Source: Schizochytrium sp. TIO01
Lineage: Eukaryota > Sar > Bigyra > Thraustochytrida > Thraustochytriidae
Reading direction: 5' to 3'
DNA: 64,000 nucleotides
NCBI GenBank assembly: GCA_004764695.1
Contig: SMSO01000037.1
Span: 2,487,837-2,551,836, forward strand
Below are positions 1 through 12,889 of this stretch, one piece after another (within the stretch, counting starts at the first letter, position 1; each line of letters begins with the position of its first letter). Below the pieces are notes generated by a model, which worked only from the letters and a program-made list of their open reading frames with translations, was not told the DNA's origin and ran no database searches. The translations under genes were made by a program, and so were the position numbers.

Positions 1-1017
1 ATCAAGTTTAATAACTGTTTGGTTGTGGCAATCAATCCTAGCCAGCGTCTAGTTCGTTTCACCGAGTTGCTGCATACATTTAACTGCAATATGCAACTTT
101 GTCCTATTCTTCCCAACGAAGATGATTGACAAGATTCATCAAACCGATTTCGTACCAGTCACCGAAGGACTGAGCTCGTACATTCTACCCATAATCGCTT
201 CAACGGCAGGCATGTTTTTGTTTGTTTTATTTGAGTAAAAATTGCAATATAAAATACGTGCTGAAGGCTGGTGATGACGCTGCTGTAAGGATGCCTACGA
301 GGAGCAAAACAAAACAATGGAGTGCTTGATGATTCTCCCTTGATTTCTTGTTGGCGTCCTTCCTTCGTGGAGAAAGTCGCCAAACTCCGGCGGCTGCGTA
401 CCGACACGTCCCACGAGCACCGAGCCAGAAACAGCTGCTGTCAAAGTCAAGTTGCCAGAAAAGAGGAGTGGCGGAGAATCGAATCAAGGATAACTCGAAC
501 TTCTGTCATCGCATACATAACCAACCTATGGACAGCGAGCCACGGTTGATTTCGTTCAATGACATAGAGAAATTCGTTTTTTACCCCTTCCTATTTCCAT
601 CTGTTTCTCAGGCTCCAAAAAAAAAACATCTTTCAATCTTTTTCATTTTATTTTAAATGGTTCATTTCCTCTTTTAATTTTAATTTTAAAACCAATGATA
701 CTTTTTAAAATATTTTCTTTATGGATAAATAATATTTATTTTCAATTAAAGTAATATCTGCTTGTTGTTAGTATTAAACAAGTAAGTAAACGATAGATAC
801 GAAAACTTGGAAACTCCAGCGCTCTTGAGGAACTGCCGCGCCTTGGAGAACTGGACAGCCAGCTTTTAACAGCAGCCCTCCCTGCAGGAAGGCAAGCACG
901 GCGTCCGCAAGGCGACTCTCTGCCTCCCTCCCGGCGCGTCGAGTGCTCCCTGACAACCTGCCGATCTGCTCTCCTTCAGAAACGATCCTCGCTTCGTCAG
1001 AGAAATCAATCAAATCC

Positions 1018-1037
1018 AGATGGGCCATGGCCCATCT
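1018..1037. repeat. 20 bp perfect palindrome
   Basis: AGATGGGCCATGGCCCATCT is identical to its own reverse complement and is centred on an NcoI-type CCATGG core. It lies in non-coding sequence. It could bind a dimeric protein or be chance; no function is assigned. Confidence 0.7.
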
Positions 1038-2106
1038 AAAAGGTGCCTTGCCTTCTGCTCTCTATTACGGGTCAAGTTCTTTTTCACGTGCCAACTTGAT
1101 TCAATTTCTACTTGCAAATAAACGTGGGATTCAATATTTCTATAATAGATCAACACTATACTCCACTACCCAACTGCTTGAGCGAAGACGGAGGAGAACT
1201 CTAAGAGTAGATATAGGCCGGACCACGATAATGGCGGCAGGCGGTCTCTTCACGGCGGACAATCAAGGCCGTCTCTGTTCAACCTCAGAGCCGAGCGTTG
1301 GCAGCTCAGGAAGGCAAACCAGGCCAGCGAGTGCCTGCGTAGACACACTCGCGAGCTCTCGACGGGGCTGGTCTTGACGCTAGATCATCGTCAGCGAGTG
1401 TCGCGAGCTTTTGCTGGTTGCTTGCTCAAGACACTCTGCCTGGATTTTTGGGAGTGTCCTGGGAAGCTTTAAAATCCAAACCAAAAGTTGATTCACAGCC
1501 GGAAACTGCAATTAGTTGAGGGTAGCTGGCAACGCTGAAAAGGGCGGTTGAAACCCGCAACGAGCATGGCAATGCGTGTACTTATGAACATACAACCCCG
1601 GTAGGTGGAAGAGAGACCCTCGTCCAAGCGGGCCGGAGAGATGGCGATGATTTGCCGGGCTCCTTGAAAACCTCGGCCAGAATCCTACGAAGGGCCTCAC
1701 TTTCTCGAGTCAAAGGTACTTTATCGTCGCTCCTTTTGCTCAGGTACGAACCCAAGTCAAGATATAAAAAATGCAAAACCCTTCGAAACCGTGCGCTATA
1801 GTACGGGGTACATGATGGTAGACCGAATCGCAGTATCTGCCGAAACGAGCTTGAAAACTGCGCGCGCCGCTCCTTCGTATCTAAGACCGCCTGCACGAGA
1901 TACAAGTAGGCGAGCTCAGTTGGGCTGCTTGTCCAGTTTTACGAGTTCTTCTGCGCAGGTCACATCGATGCTTCCTTCCTCTGCTCTTGAAATAGCCTCC
2001 ACGCATCATCATGATGTCGATCCTCTTCCAAAGAGAGTACCCTGAAATGCAAAGTATTCCCTCCTTGCCATGTGCTACCTAGGCAGGTTCCTACTCACTT
2101 TTACAT

Positions 2107-2125
2107 ATACATACATACATACATA
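2107..2125. repeat. (ATAC)n microsatellite
   Basis: About five copies of a four-base ATAC unit in non-coding sequence. Confidence 0.85.
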
Positions 2126-2278
2126 ACTAATAGCGTGATCCTTTCGTTCTAGACCCCTTCTATCAGGTAGCCTAAAGGGTAGCAGTATCCGTTCTCTGGT
2201 TCTCTTCCTACTCCGCGTCAACACGCCCTCGTAGCGAGCCTAGCTGCGCGCTAGGAGTGAGTGCGTGAGCGAGTGAGT

Positions 2279-2303
2279 GCTAGCTAGCTAGCTAGCTAGC
2301 TAG
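2279..2303. repeat. (GCTA)n microsatellite
   Basis: About six copies of the GCTA/TAGC unit, which is self-complementary, directly after a GAGT-rich stretch. Confidence 0.9.
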
Positions 2304-2900
2304 TAGTCCGTAGCAGGAACAAGGGCATCACCTGATGGGTGATGATGCGTTCATGGTATTCGCTCGCTCGCTCGAAAGCTCCAAGGCCGAGTAAGTTCTT
2401 TAGCGCGCACCTGCTCTCCGTCCAATGCCCGAGTAGAGCGATCTTTTATCTGTGCGGCCTCCCCTCTGCCCCAGCGTAGCCTCGCGAGCGGGCTCTCACT
2501 CAGCGAGTAGCAGCTGCCTCGTCCATCCTTTGGTTTTGGCCTTGGCTTCGAAAGCGTCTCCAACAAAGAACTCCGTCTTGATAGTCGATTTGAACTTCCA
2601 AGGTAAATTAAACTGCTCACGATCTCTCTCCTCCTTTCCGCAATGTCTTTCATGCGCAGAAAGTAAGAACGAAGGAAGGAAGTTCACTGCTACAGCAGAA
2701 GAACTCCCTGCAAAATACGCGCTCTCGTGGCATTCATTATGCGTGGCGCCAGCCAGCGAGTCTCCCTGGCTGAGCCAAGACGAGCCTTTGGACACGGATC
2801 CAGCTTGCCGTGTGCTCCTACGAGCTAGCGAGCAGCCGTCCTCCTGGCGTCGTAGCGTATAGACTCCATTGGCCTCGGCGACGTCGAGAACGAGAATACT

Positions 2901-2906
2901 TGTTGC

Positions 2907-2950
<44 letters not shown>
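2901..2950. repeat. (TTG)n trinucleotide microsatellite
   Basis: About 16 copies of TTG with one CTG interruption near the left end. No supported gene covers it. Confidence 0.92.
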
Positions 2951-3464
2951 TAAGGCGTGCATGCACACATGCAATGAGATATGAGATGCAGCACGTACCT
3001 AGTCCTCCTAATAGAAATTACTCCTAGCTTGGTACACCAGAAAGCAGAGAGAAACGAAGAGAACGCCACACGAGCAGTCGACGAGGGCGGTGACGACGCG
3101 GCGGCGTGAGAGCTTTTCCTCTCAGGCTGTGAGTAGAGCTCCTTATGATCATCATGTGTATGTATGCCTCTGGAGCGTCTGAAGAGTGCCAGGCAGACAG
3201 GCAGGCAAAGAGCTCGAGAGCTAGAGAATCTAGGGTGGGTCTCTCTCAACCTCCCATAGCCTATATAGCACTCGCCATCTAGTAGTTCGAGTGACCCACC
3301 GAAGTTCAACTTAGTGTGGTTTTTTTCAAATCTTTCGTTGCAAATCGCAACTAGTTAGAGCGCCGCCATTGCCATTCTCGTTGGAGTTGTAGGTAAGAGG
3401 TCGCCCGGAGCGGCGTTGGGCTCAATATTCCGCGCCAACTCGCAGGAGGAGCTCGCTTCCCAAT

Positions 3465-3499
3465 GTGAGTGAGTGAGTGAGTGAGTGAGTGAGTGAGTG
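3465..3499. repeat. (GAGT)n microsatellite
   Basis: About nine copies of the GAGT/TGAG unit without interruption. Confidence 0.92.
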
Positions 3500-3920
3500 C
3501 CTGTCGCTGTTCTGGTGATTCCAACGTGCCTCCGTTGCGCCTTCCTCCTGCGTAGCAGAAAGCCCCACCCACTATTACGAGTGGCGGATCAGTGGTCTTT
3601 TCGTTGTTTAATGAAGAGCACCTGATCTGGATACGAAATGGGCGATGACGCGCTGCGCTGCCTGCGCACCCTTTTAGCGAATCCTCCGCTTTATCTTCCG
3701 ATTAGCCTACCACTATGATGTGATATAGCTTTTACCGAGTAGCCTGTGAAAAGGACCTCATGAGAGATAGTAGGTAGGGTACTACTAAGCTCTTTTCTAT
3801 TCATTAAAAACTAAATTTTAAAAATATGTGGGAGTCGCCTCCCCATATAATACGTCAAGAAAACTAAAGGAAAAGAGAAACAATTAAAGAAAACCATCGT
3901 ACTACTATTTTATCTATCTT

Positions 3921-3946
3921 CTTTTTCTTTTTCTTTTTCTTTTTCC
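3921..3946. repeat. (CTTTTT)n repeat
   Basis: About four copies of a six-base CTTTTT unit within an AT- and pyrimidine-rich island. Confidence 0.85.
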
Positions 3947-4096
3947 TTATCTCTCCTTTCAATTTTAATTTTAAAAGGTAAAATGATCATCTTTCTTTTC
4001 AAAGTTAAATCAAACATTAAAATTTCATTTTAGAAGTAGATGAATAATTCCTTCTGTAAAAATGTTTTTTTCTGTTTTCTTTTAATTTTTTAAAAC

Positions 4097-4114
4097 ATAA
4101 TAATGCATTATTAT
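4097..4114. repeat. 18 bp AT-rich palindrome
   Basis: ATAATAATGCATTATTAT is a perfect palindrome within an AT-rich non-coding island. Confidence 0.7.
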
Positions 4115-7100
4115 ACGGTAGCGGAATTGGAGGAAGGCTGGGGTGGGTGGGGCCCAAAGATGCTGCGTCATCTGCACCAATCTTCCTGATGATCCAATCA
4201 TTATCAATTATCGTCAAATCGACCAGGCTTAAGCACGGTGGCCAGGCCAGGTAGCCGGCCGTAGGAGTAAGCACCTAGATACCTGCTGGTGCTAATGATC
4301 TTGTGGTTCCTGTGCATCGAAGACATTTATTCCATGACAGGCACGAATTCATTCACTCGTTCACACGCTCATGCTCTCGTGCGCAGAAGTTTCTGCCAGC
4401 CCGACACGTGCTTGGCCGCCCCCCTTCAAAACAGGTGCACCAACGCCGCGGCAGCAGAACTTGAAGAATCGCACACGAAATACTCTTCAAAGATCGTATA
4501 CTAGGTAGTGTTTGAAGTAGGCAAGAACGACGATAACCACCTTGAATGGCGAAAGTCGAAGACAATGTCTTATTAGTGAAGTTGATATTATAGATTGACC
4601 AGAGCCACAGAACCAAGTCTAGTTCTGTGAATTTGAATATGCATTCAAACCCTCGCGAGGAAGAGGGTGCAAGAGTGTGCGAAAGTTGTAGAACCGGAAT
4701 AACCTAGTTCAGTTCTTTGCTGCTTATGTCTGTCTGCTCGAGAGGTCTTCTACCTACGTTGGAATTGGAGGAACAGAACCCGGCCTAGATGTACGTTGTT
4801 TAATTTTAGTTTGTTGTTGTTAATGGAAATACATTTTAATTTACATAAATAAAAAATTAAATTGAAAAGCTTGAAAGAAAATAAAAGCGTTTTTTTTTAT
4901 TTTTTTGTTTTTTAAATAAATATTCAAGAAAGAGAAAGGTGCTACTAGTTGAGAGGAGTATGATGACGACAACTATAGTTGGGTGATCTAACAAGAGCGA
5001 GGCTGATCATCATAGTGGTGGCTGATGAAAGGTAGGTTTATCATACATGGTGTGGTCCTTGATGGGGAATAGAATTGTAGAAACGATCACGTTGGTCTTG
5101 CTTGTAGTAGGCGTCTATCTACAGTGGCGAATAATTTCTCTGTGCGTCGGTCTGCAGTCTGATGATTGTGAATCTTTTCATGATTAGGCCCGTATTTTTA
5201 AAGAAATGTTTTTTTGTTTGCTTTTTTAACTAGTACTCACAGTACCTTCCGATTATTAATTTATATATCGATCGATTTGCCTGTGCAGCAGCAGGCGGCC
5301 AAGGAAGCTCGCGAGAGAGGGAATCCTCTGCCAGCAGCCAGCCTCTCGAGGCGTGCAAAGATGATGATGATGCATAGATCTAGAGACCAGGCTAATTTGC
5401 CGCGCGATGGGAGAGACTTTTCCTCGTCAGGAGGGTTTGCCGCAAGCCCCAGTCAGTATCTTGTTAGGACCAATGTCGGCACTCCTCGGGAGATTTAGGA
5501 TGAACACGTCGTCATTTTCATTCACATACATGCTTTCTTGAAAAGAGGAGGAGAATTAAAAACGTTAGGTGGATAGATAGTACATACGTATGTTGATGGT
5601 GGTGGTGGTAGCGGTAGTAAAAGTGGTAACGAGAAAGTAACAACAACATCGTGATTTGAGAAGGTGCGCAAATTAGTGCAGCATTCAAGATCTAACAACC
5701 GAATGCGCATGCAAAAGCATCACGGGTACCAACATTGTCAATTCGAGACCGACTATGCCTCAAATTGTTTGATATGGAGCGGTTGAATACCTCGTCTTCA
5801 CCTTGCAAACATGCCGGCCTGTTGAGACCTTGACGTTCAACTTATTCGGCAAAGCTTCAACCGCTTGAGCAAGATGGAAGGAAACTCCAAGCAAATCTTC
5901 AAATTAAAAAACAACATACGCACAGATACTCTGGCGCCATCAAATTTGTGACAAAGACATGTCCTAGCATCTGTAAATGGAAATCAAGTCGTCTGCAATT
6001 TAATGTACGTTAGACATAAGCATCTGCTGAGACATTTATTCACATGAAATTCGCTCATACGAATATTCTGCAGGAGCCAATTCATACATACTTTGGCTTG
6101 AGTATCATTTCTAAATGTGATGCTTAAACAAGTTCTTTCCAACTTCACAAAGGTCGTTCATTTTGTTTAATATTTTATCGGCCCACTCAGATAGCGGCAT
6201 CACTACCTTTAAATTTTACACACTATGTTAGAGATCTTAAATGCGCCCCTCAAATCCTGATTGCGAAATTAGCAAAAGAGCATCGCGTACTTTCTCTCTT
6301 TAACGCTGGCAAACGAACCCTTCGCAAGTTGCACTTTAATCGAATAGATCACGGCATCATGTGCAGATGAGCCTGAGCAGGTAACTAACAGGTAGAGTAG
6401 TAAGTCGTTCTATTGCTCGCAAAGTCCACTCATTTATGGCCTGCCTCATCCTCAGACAGAAATTCAAAAGAACAGGTACCTCTTTGAGTCATGAAGCCTT
6501 CTCATTCTCGCCCCAGCAGAGGTGTCAATCTTATCGTTAGCATGCCCTTCTTGCCCCATCGAGCGAGCGCCGCTGGTTTCCAGCTGCCAGGTGAAAGCAC
6601 AAGCGATTGCCAATCGACAACAAGCACTACAACTACTGAACACGAACGAGCGCGATCGAGGAAAGGAGAAGGAAGGAAGCAACAAGCAGGTTGGTTATCT
6701 GCTGTTCGCCCATCAATTCATCTATCGTGCGGCCTTGCCTCCACTCGATTCAGGAGGTCGCGATGGAGACCCAGAGAACCCCAAGACGGTGTTCTCTGGG
6801 CCGGGGCAGAGGATTTATTTACAACTGCTGCGTTCCGCTGCGTCCTTCATTGAGTGCGGTATGGTAGGGCGCAGATGCAGCGGGCACAATGCCAGCTTGC
6901 CAGTGCACTTGTATCTGCACCAGCTACGATGCGATTATACGTCCGCCCAAGCAGGGAGGCAAACGCACCTTGAAATGGCCACCACGAATTTATTTCCCAT
7001 CGCTCCGGCGGGTCTGAAGCTTGCCTCCTTTTGCTTACGTCTTCGATCGCGCAAGCATAATCATGTCCCCGGGGACCAGGTACACACTCGAAAGGAAAAT

Positions 7101-10100
7101 GACGCGCCGGGTTGTGCTGTCCTTGTTAAAGATGGTGAGGTACTCTAGCTAGGCACGTAGTGCTACCTAACAACTTCTAGCCTTCGAACGACGATCGTAT
7201 TACGTAGAAATCGTAGGAGCGTCTTGACTTTGGAGTCGGAGTAAGCAATCAAGAGCTGGGAAGCAGTATGGAGATATAAAAGCAAATAGGGGTAATGGTG
7301 GGCTAGGTTGTAGCAGAAGCCTTGTCTGCCGGTTATATGCATGTGGCCTGCGATGTTTTTCAGAAAGCTAAAGTGTTATACATATTTATATTTTGTTTTT
7401 GCTCAATCTCCCTCTTTCTAGTTGCAAATAGGGGGAAGGTTCAACTAGGTGTAACCAAGAAATTAAAATTGAAATGGCCAGTACTGAAGAAATGACCTTA
7501 CCCAACCCTTGACTTGATTTAATCCTTACATTTCTGCCTCAAGTTCATACATACTGAAGCAGCAACAGCTTCGCAGAACAAAAAGAGCTCTACAGTATGA
7601 AAAAACTCAAATTGCAAAGAGTCTTTCCAACTCAATTATTCTTGCATCTCCAAATCGGCCTCGGCTGGAAGCGCTGCAGGACACATCTATGAAGCATTAT
7701 GCTTTTCGGCAAACATAGAGCATGCAAAATAATCACCTGAATTTAACACGATTTCAAATATCCTATAACTATTGATTTGGATCTAAAATGGGCATGTAAC
7801 ACTTACTATCTTTCTTGTATATTCCATTGGCCTTCAAGAGGTCAAAACAGTTTGTCGAACCATATATATATGTTAAAGTCACTGACTAAAGCCTGCTTCT
7901 TTCATGTTGAAATGTTTGGAAACAACATGAGATCAACTAAAGCTGACTCTTGAACCTGGGGCTATTCCTACTTTCAATATGCTTGGCTAAAGCGAAATCA
8001 AAAAAGTACCGCTCAGCTTTTGTCTCGCACAAATATACAGTTCCAAGACCATTAATGAAGCCCCTCACAAGGTATACTATAGCTGACAAGGATTGAGCCA
8101 CATTTGCCCCGTAATGATGTTAGCAGTCCATGAATCAAAACCCTATGTGCAAGTTCTGGCACTTCGACCTTGCTACTTAAACGTGATCAATGTTTCAAAC
8201 ACAATACTTATGTTGCCGCCCGTGGTTTAAGGAGTACAACACGATCGATTCTTTTTACTCGAAGAACCACGAAAAGGGTTCCTTTCTGTCCACGAGATCT
8301 GAGCGAAAACCAGGGAGACCGGTAATGAGTCAGATATTGCCCAAAAATAAGCGCGAGGAGAGCTTGTATTCTCAATTTTCGTACTCAAGTTTATTATCTA
8401 GAGCAGCCTGTCATTGGCTTGGTAGCTTTCAAAGTTTTTTTTCCTACTATTATTCTGATAGAGTAAAAGTGATTAAGTTATCGACTACCCAGTACTCCTT
8501 CATCAGTCAGCAGAAAACCAAAATAAACAAGTTAAACTAGAAGGTGCGATACAATGAGAGCGTCTGTATTGTAGAAAACTTACAATCAATAGCGCGCTTC
8601 TTTTAGGTGAATCTATTACGTATTCGAGTAAACCGGTTCCTGGTACTCTATTCGATTCCCCAGAAACTTCTCGATCTTTTCATCCTGATGTTCTGCATTA
8701 TCTATTTGCTGTAAGTACTATTTTGTAATATTCAGAATTTCAGACTAGCCCCGGAGTGAAAACAAAGATCCACATCAATAAATCATTTTGTAACGCGTGA
8801 TTCTATTGCAAGTTAGCTGATTGTAGGGTTGATGGAGGGTCAAATGCCATTGATGCTACTGTAACTTGCGCTCTGAATCATTACAAATACAATCACTTGT
8901 TTAAGATCTCAAGAAACAAACGCTCAATATTAGCATTCAGATATCCGTAGTCATTTCAAAATCCTGAAAGCGCAACTACAACAGCAAATAAAGCACGTGG
9001 CTTCACTGATTTACGGAGCACCTCCTGGTTCCAACCCCAGAGAGACAAGTTTATTTTACATTCCAACGTCTTTATCGAATAGCAAATGCTCAGAATAAGC
9101 AAGCAAAATCCTCGGTCGATTTATTAAAAGGTTTGCATGAAGACGAGAACATTTTGAGCACCATATGCCCGACATGCAAACAGTGTTCCTGAGGCAAACC
9201 CAATCTCACGAAACATGTACAAATAGTCAAATATATGCAGTTTGTTAACAAATTGCAAATGTCTGGATAGTCAAACTAAAATCCCGCATTAACTTTCAGG
9301 CAGGCGCACACTCTATCCACTAACTTGAAGAAACCGTGACGCTTTGGAAACCAGATTTCACCACAGCCTACAAGAGATAAAGCAATGCTGATACAAACTT
9401 ATAAAACGACCCCGCTTTGAAATGATGTATTCGACAGGCAGCATTCAAATTAGAGTGTGTGCACAAAGTCTTCAATGCGTCTTCAAGTTTTTGCTTTCCT
9501 GCAATTGTTATTTATGCACACTCGCACAAACTTTAACTGGACCACATCAGTACTGCCTTGATGGCGTTCCCTTAATTTATATTTCTTGAAATGTTTGTAG
9601 AAAACTTCAGTTGTTGGACTATGCCTAGGCCAGTAGTTCTTTCTATGATATTGATATCAATAACTGTATCGGGACATCTCAAGAGGTTGTAGACTAATCA
9701 CATGCTCTAGCAATGATTCCTCATGCTGTTGCAAAGCAGATATGCAAAAGGTACTTGAGCATACAATACACCTTGTTGAAGTGTATTTGGGGAGATTGGT
9801 ACTCAATGGCTGTATTCTGATGTATCATAATATACGTGCCTAGCCTGGTGATGCAAAGTATGCTTGAGAGTTTCCTAGTATTGTTATATCCAACAAGCTT
9901 CCTAGGCGCTTCCTCATAAATTCTTCGAACCAACTATGTATCTGCACCTCAATTGATAGATCTTCTTTTGTTAGCTTGGAGCAAACGCTCAGCTTGGGGT
10001 CATGTACCACAGTAGATTTATAGATAACCTTGGAGTTGATATCAATGCTTAACATTTAAGGCGTGTGCACCCGGTTTACTCTGTGGCGCACGCGCTGGAT

Positions 10101-10588
10101 GTGCAGGAAGAACTTAAGGAAACCAGATGGAATTCATCTCATTTTTGGCTGTACAGTCTCGGCTTTTTGCTCAGCGTTTTTGTGTACTAGGCGGCAGAGC
10201 TGGGGCACTGTCCTGGTCTTTGCCATTGGCAATCTTCACCAAGTGAAGAACCATTTGCCTCAAACTGTTCTTGTTTTTCATTAAAATGGTATTTGGAGAA
10301 AAGAAAGAAAGAAAAGGTCTTCTGCTTCTGTAGCATGTGCAAAAAGAGCGAGGTGTACGTACTCCTATGAGAGCTAGAGTTTAAGGTAGATCCTTGAGTT
10401 TTATTGATATAGAAAGAAAGCAAGGAATAAGTGCGTCGAGCGTGGGCGTGCGTGGACCGGAGCTTGACAACTTTGTACAAGACAGAACCTTTGACCGTGG
10501 ACTGCTGCTACTGAGGCTGGTGGCTACTCGGAGGGCACCTAGATTCCTCATTCTAGAGCTCTTCCTGCACGGAAAGACGATTATCAAG

Positions 10589-12102
10589 ATGCCTCTCAGC
10601 GATGAGGTCTTCGATGGTACGTGAAGATGGACAGAGATGAGATTTAGTGCAAGGGACCTCTCTGCTCTATCTGCAAAAGCTGAGGTCCAACTTTGCGACC
10701 TCAAGTAGAATAGACAAAGGTTATATTTGGGCAATAAGGTATCAGACAGGAACTAACGCTGAAGGATATGTTCTTTCTCTAATTCGGCAACGATTACGCA
10801 TGATAACGAATCGGTACTTGGGTGTATACAGAAGGTGACAGCACATGGGTCCAGTTCTGGTCTTCACGTATTGACGGTCCCATCGTGGGCGAAGCCCGCT
10901 TTGATTTCATCAATATTCGCGAAATCAACATCAACACAAGTACTTTTCGCTCGTACGTTTTTCCTGTTGGTCTGTAGAAAATTGCATTTTGACATCTAAC
11001 CTTTTCTCTCTTCATATATATTTTCAGAAAACTTCTGGTGTACGTCCGCGTGAAAATGTCTGACCTTGGAATCACCAATGCAGACCGTGTGCCTCGTCCC
11101 AAGAACCCGCATTACATCCAAACATCCAATGGTCGCAAGATTTCAGAGTGGACACCCTGGGTTCAATTCCTTGGTGAAGTCTCTAAGCACACAGAGTGGG
11201 TCCGTGAACGTAATGGTAAGCTAACCTTTGCTTACGAATTTGACGGTACCTTTCCTCTGGGAGATCGCGGTGCATGGTTTCCCTTTGACTTTCATGAGCT
11301 CAAGGTCTCTATTACGAGCAACTGGGATGATACCAAGCTTGTTTTTGTACCCTGGGCTGACACCTCAATCGATCGTGTCAAGTGGCCTCCTGAGCTTGCA
11401 GTTGCCATGCTTGATCATGAAACTACACTGGTAGATTCCAAGTGTGGCCGTGTTCGTGACGAAGAGGTGGTTCTTACGCTTCGCAACAAATTTACATGGT
11501 ATAGCACGCCGAAAATCACCTTTTACAACTCTCAAGGTTTTAGTCGCTTTCGTTACAGTGAGGTAACAGGATCTGTTCTTGTGGATCGACGCGCTACTTT
11601 TGTACAACATGTCGTGTATGAGTTTATGCGCCCATTGCTTCTTGCTGTGCTTGCACCACTTTCTATTCTCTTCTTCTCTGATGAGTCAGCCCGCCTTAGC
11701 TATAACGTGTCTTTGCTCGTGGCAATGAGTCTTGCTTTTATGCGCAGTACTGGTGACCGTGTAACCTTCTCCGACTACTACAAGCTAGCAATGTTCTTGT
11801 ATGCTTCTATTGCACTCGTGCTTTCTTCCTTCTCCAACATTATTCCCGATCTCGATAACATTAACGTGCAATTAGGAGCCTGGGTGATATTTCTGATGTT
11901 CCATGCTCTCTTCTTATTTGCGTACCTTAATTACACATGGCGCTCTCGGTCTTTGCACAACAAGTTCCACTCCTCGAGCGAAACAACTTATGAGGTTGTC
12001 CATTCTAAGCTTATTGCACACCTAGAAAAGGAGGCAGCAGAACTTGGGGCAATCTCTGTGGATATGGAGGACAGTACTGCTCAGAGCAGCAACCTTAAGT
12101 AA
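10589..12102 (+). CDS. Pentameric ligand-gated ion channel homologue, three exons
   Basis: Predicted subunit of a plasma- or internal-membrane pentameric ligand-gated channel. Model: exons 10589-10616, 10832-10952 and 11028-12102, joining in phase to give 407 residues; both introns start GTACGT and end in AG. Seen: a beta-rich N-terminal half with the FPFD core motif of the family (about residues 134-137), then four hydrophobic segments at about 246-267, 270-289, 300-321 and 330-352. TM2-TM3 is linked by a DRVTFSDYY sequence typical of the gating loop. The positions normally held by the two Cys-loop cysteines are not cysteine, and the TM3-TM4 linker is only about ten residues, as in prokaryotic members. 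No signal peptide is visible from the chosen ATG (context ATCAAGATG). The frame stays open upstream to 10385 without another ATG, so an additional 5' exon with a signal peptide is possible. Ligand and ion selectivity cannot be read from the sequence. Confidence 0.8.
10617..10831 (+). other. Intron 1 of the channel gene
   Basis: A 215 bp GT-AG intron beginning GTACGTGAAG and ending TATACAG. It contains in-frame stops. Removing it joins a phase-1 exon end to the next exon as a GAA codon and keeps the frame open into the extracellular domain. Assigned by phase and sequence alone. Confidence 0.6.
10953..11027 (+). other. Intron 2 of the channel gene
   Basis: A 75 bp GT-AG intron beginning GTACGTTTTT with a pyrimidine-rich end TATATTTTCAG. 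Splicing gives the continuous beta-strand reading TFRS-KLLVYVRV expected at this point of the extracellular domain, so this junction is well supported. Confidence 0.82.
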
Positions 12103-12889
12103 AAAGAACTCAGACACTTCATAATACGCCGCGGTGATTGCACCTGATCTTACATAATATGTCTGCAAGTCCTAGGGGGTTCACCCTTTTTGTTCTACTT
12201 TCTTAACATCCACCGTACCGCATACCTTTCTTTTCCCTTCACCCATTCGTCTTAATTTATCGCTTTTGTTCCATCCAAGTCTCTACAGTCACGTAAGAAT
12301 AAATGTATGTGGCAGAAAGGAAACATCTGGCAGTTGAGGTTGCAAGCGGTCTTTGTCAACGCAATTTGCTTCAATTCTTTCTGTTCAGGGTTTTCAACAA
12401 AGCTGCCATATCTGCATTCATACCTGTGCCTCTAGACACATGTCCTGTTTCTTGCAGGATTGAGCAATGACTATCCCTTAGATAACATCTGAAATCGTAC
12501 CTATCTTCGTTTCGTTCTATATCACATTCTCCTAATTCTTGGTATGAGGACGAGTTTTAAATTATTGATGTCTCTTAAGGTACAAATCTATCTTAGACAA
12601 ACGTTTTTCGTGAGAAAGCTTAAAGATATAGCAACAACTGAATTTGTACCTTCACTTGTCACATTGGTTTTCTTGTTAACCCTTGTTCTGCGGAACGCAC
12701 TCTGTAATAATAAATGATTTCGTATAAATCCGTTTGCGATATACGAGTCTCAAGTGATAAATTGGAGCATTGATGTATAAAGTCTATGTGCATTTAGTAT
12801 TTGTATTGTTTTCAAAGAGTAGTTGAGGTAGTCTAAATGCATACTTGGTCTTCAACGTATACTATTCATTAAATTGTTGAGGGTATTGA
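12103..12889. other. Convergent intergenic region
   Basis: 787 bp between the channel gene and the kinase-like gene, whose 3' ends face each other. It should hold both 3' UTRs and polyadenylation sites. No open frame with recognisable content and no notable repeat was seen. Confidence 0.6.

Larger units (their letters stand above)
1..10588. other. Gene-poor region with simple repeats
   Basis: No coding region could be supported here. Open frames are short, overlap each other on both strands and show no family motif. The first 5.6 kb is a mixture of AT-rich islands and microsatellites. About 5.7-10.3 kb is less repetitive and AT-rich and looks like old non-coding sequence. One exon-like segment flanked by splice-like signals (8607-8710) is described in the findings but is not called as a gene. 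Confidence 0.6.

Noticed and set aside
6522-7148. 208-codon plus-strand open frame
   Set aside because: No family motif, begins without a convincing start and overlaps another open frame of similar size; likely chance in GC-richer non-coding sequence.
9721-10055. Minus-strand frames suggestive of a decayed retrotransposon
   Set aside because: No reverse transcriptase, integrase or protease motif could be identified; only vague composition.
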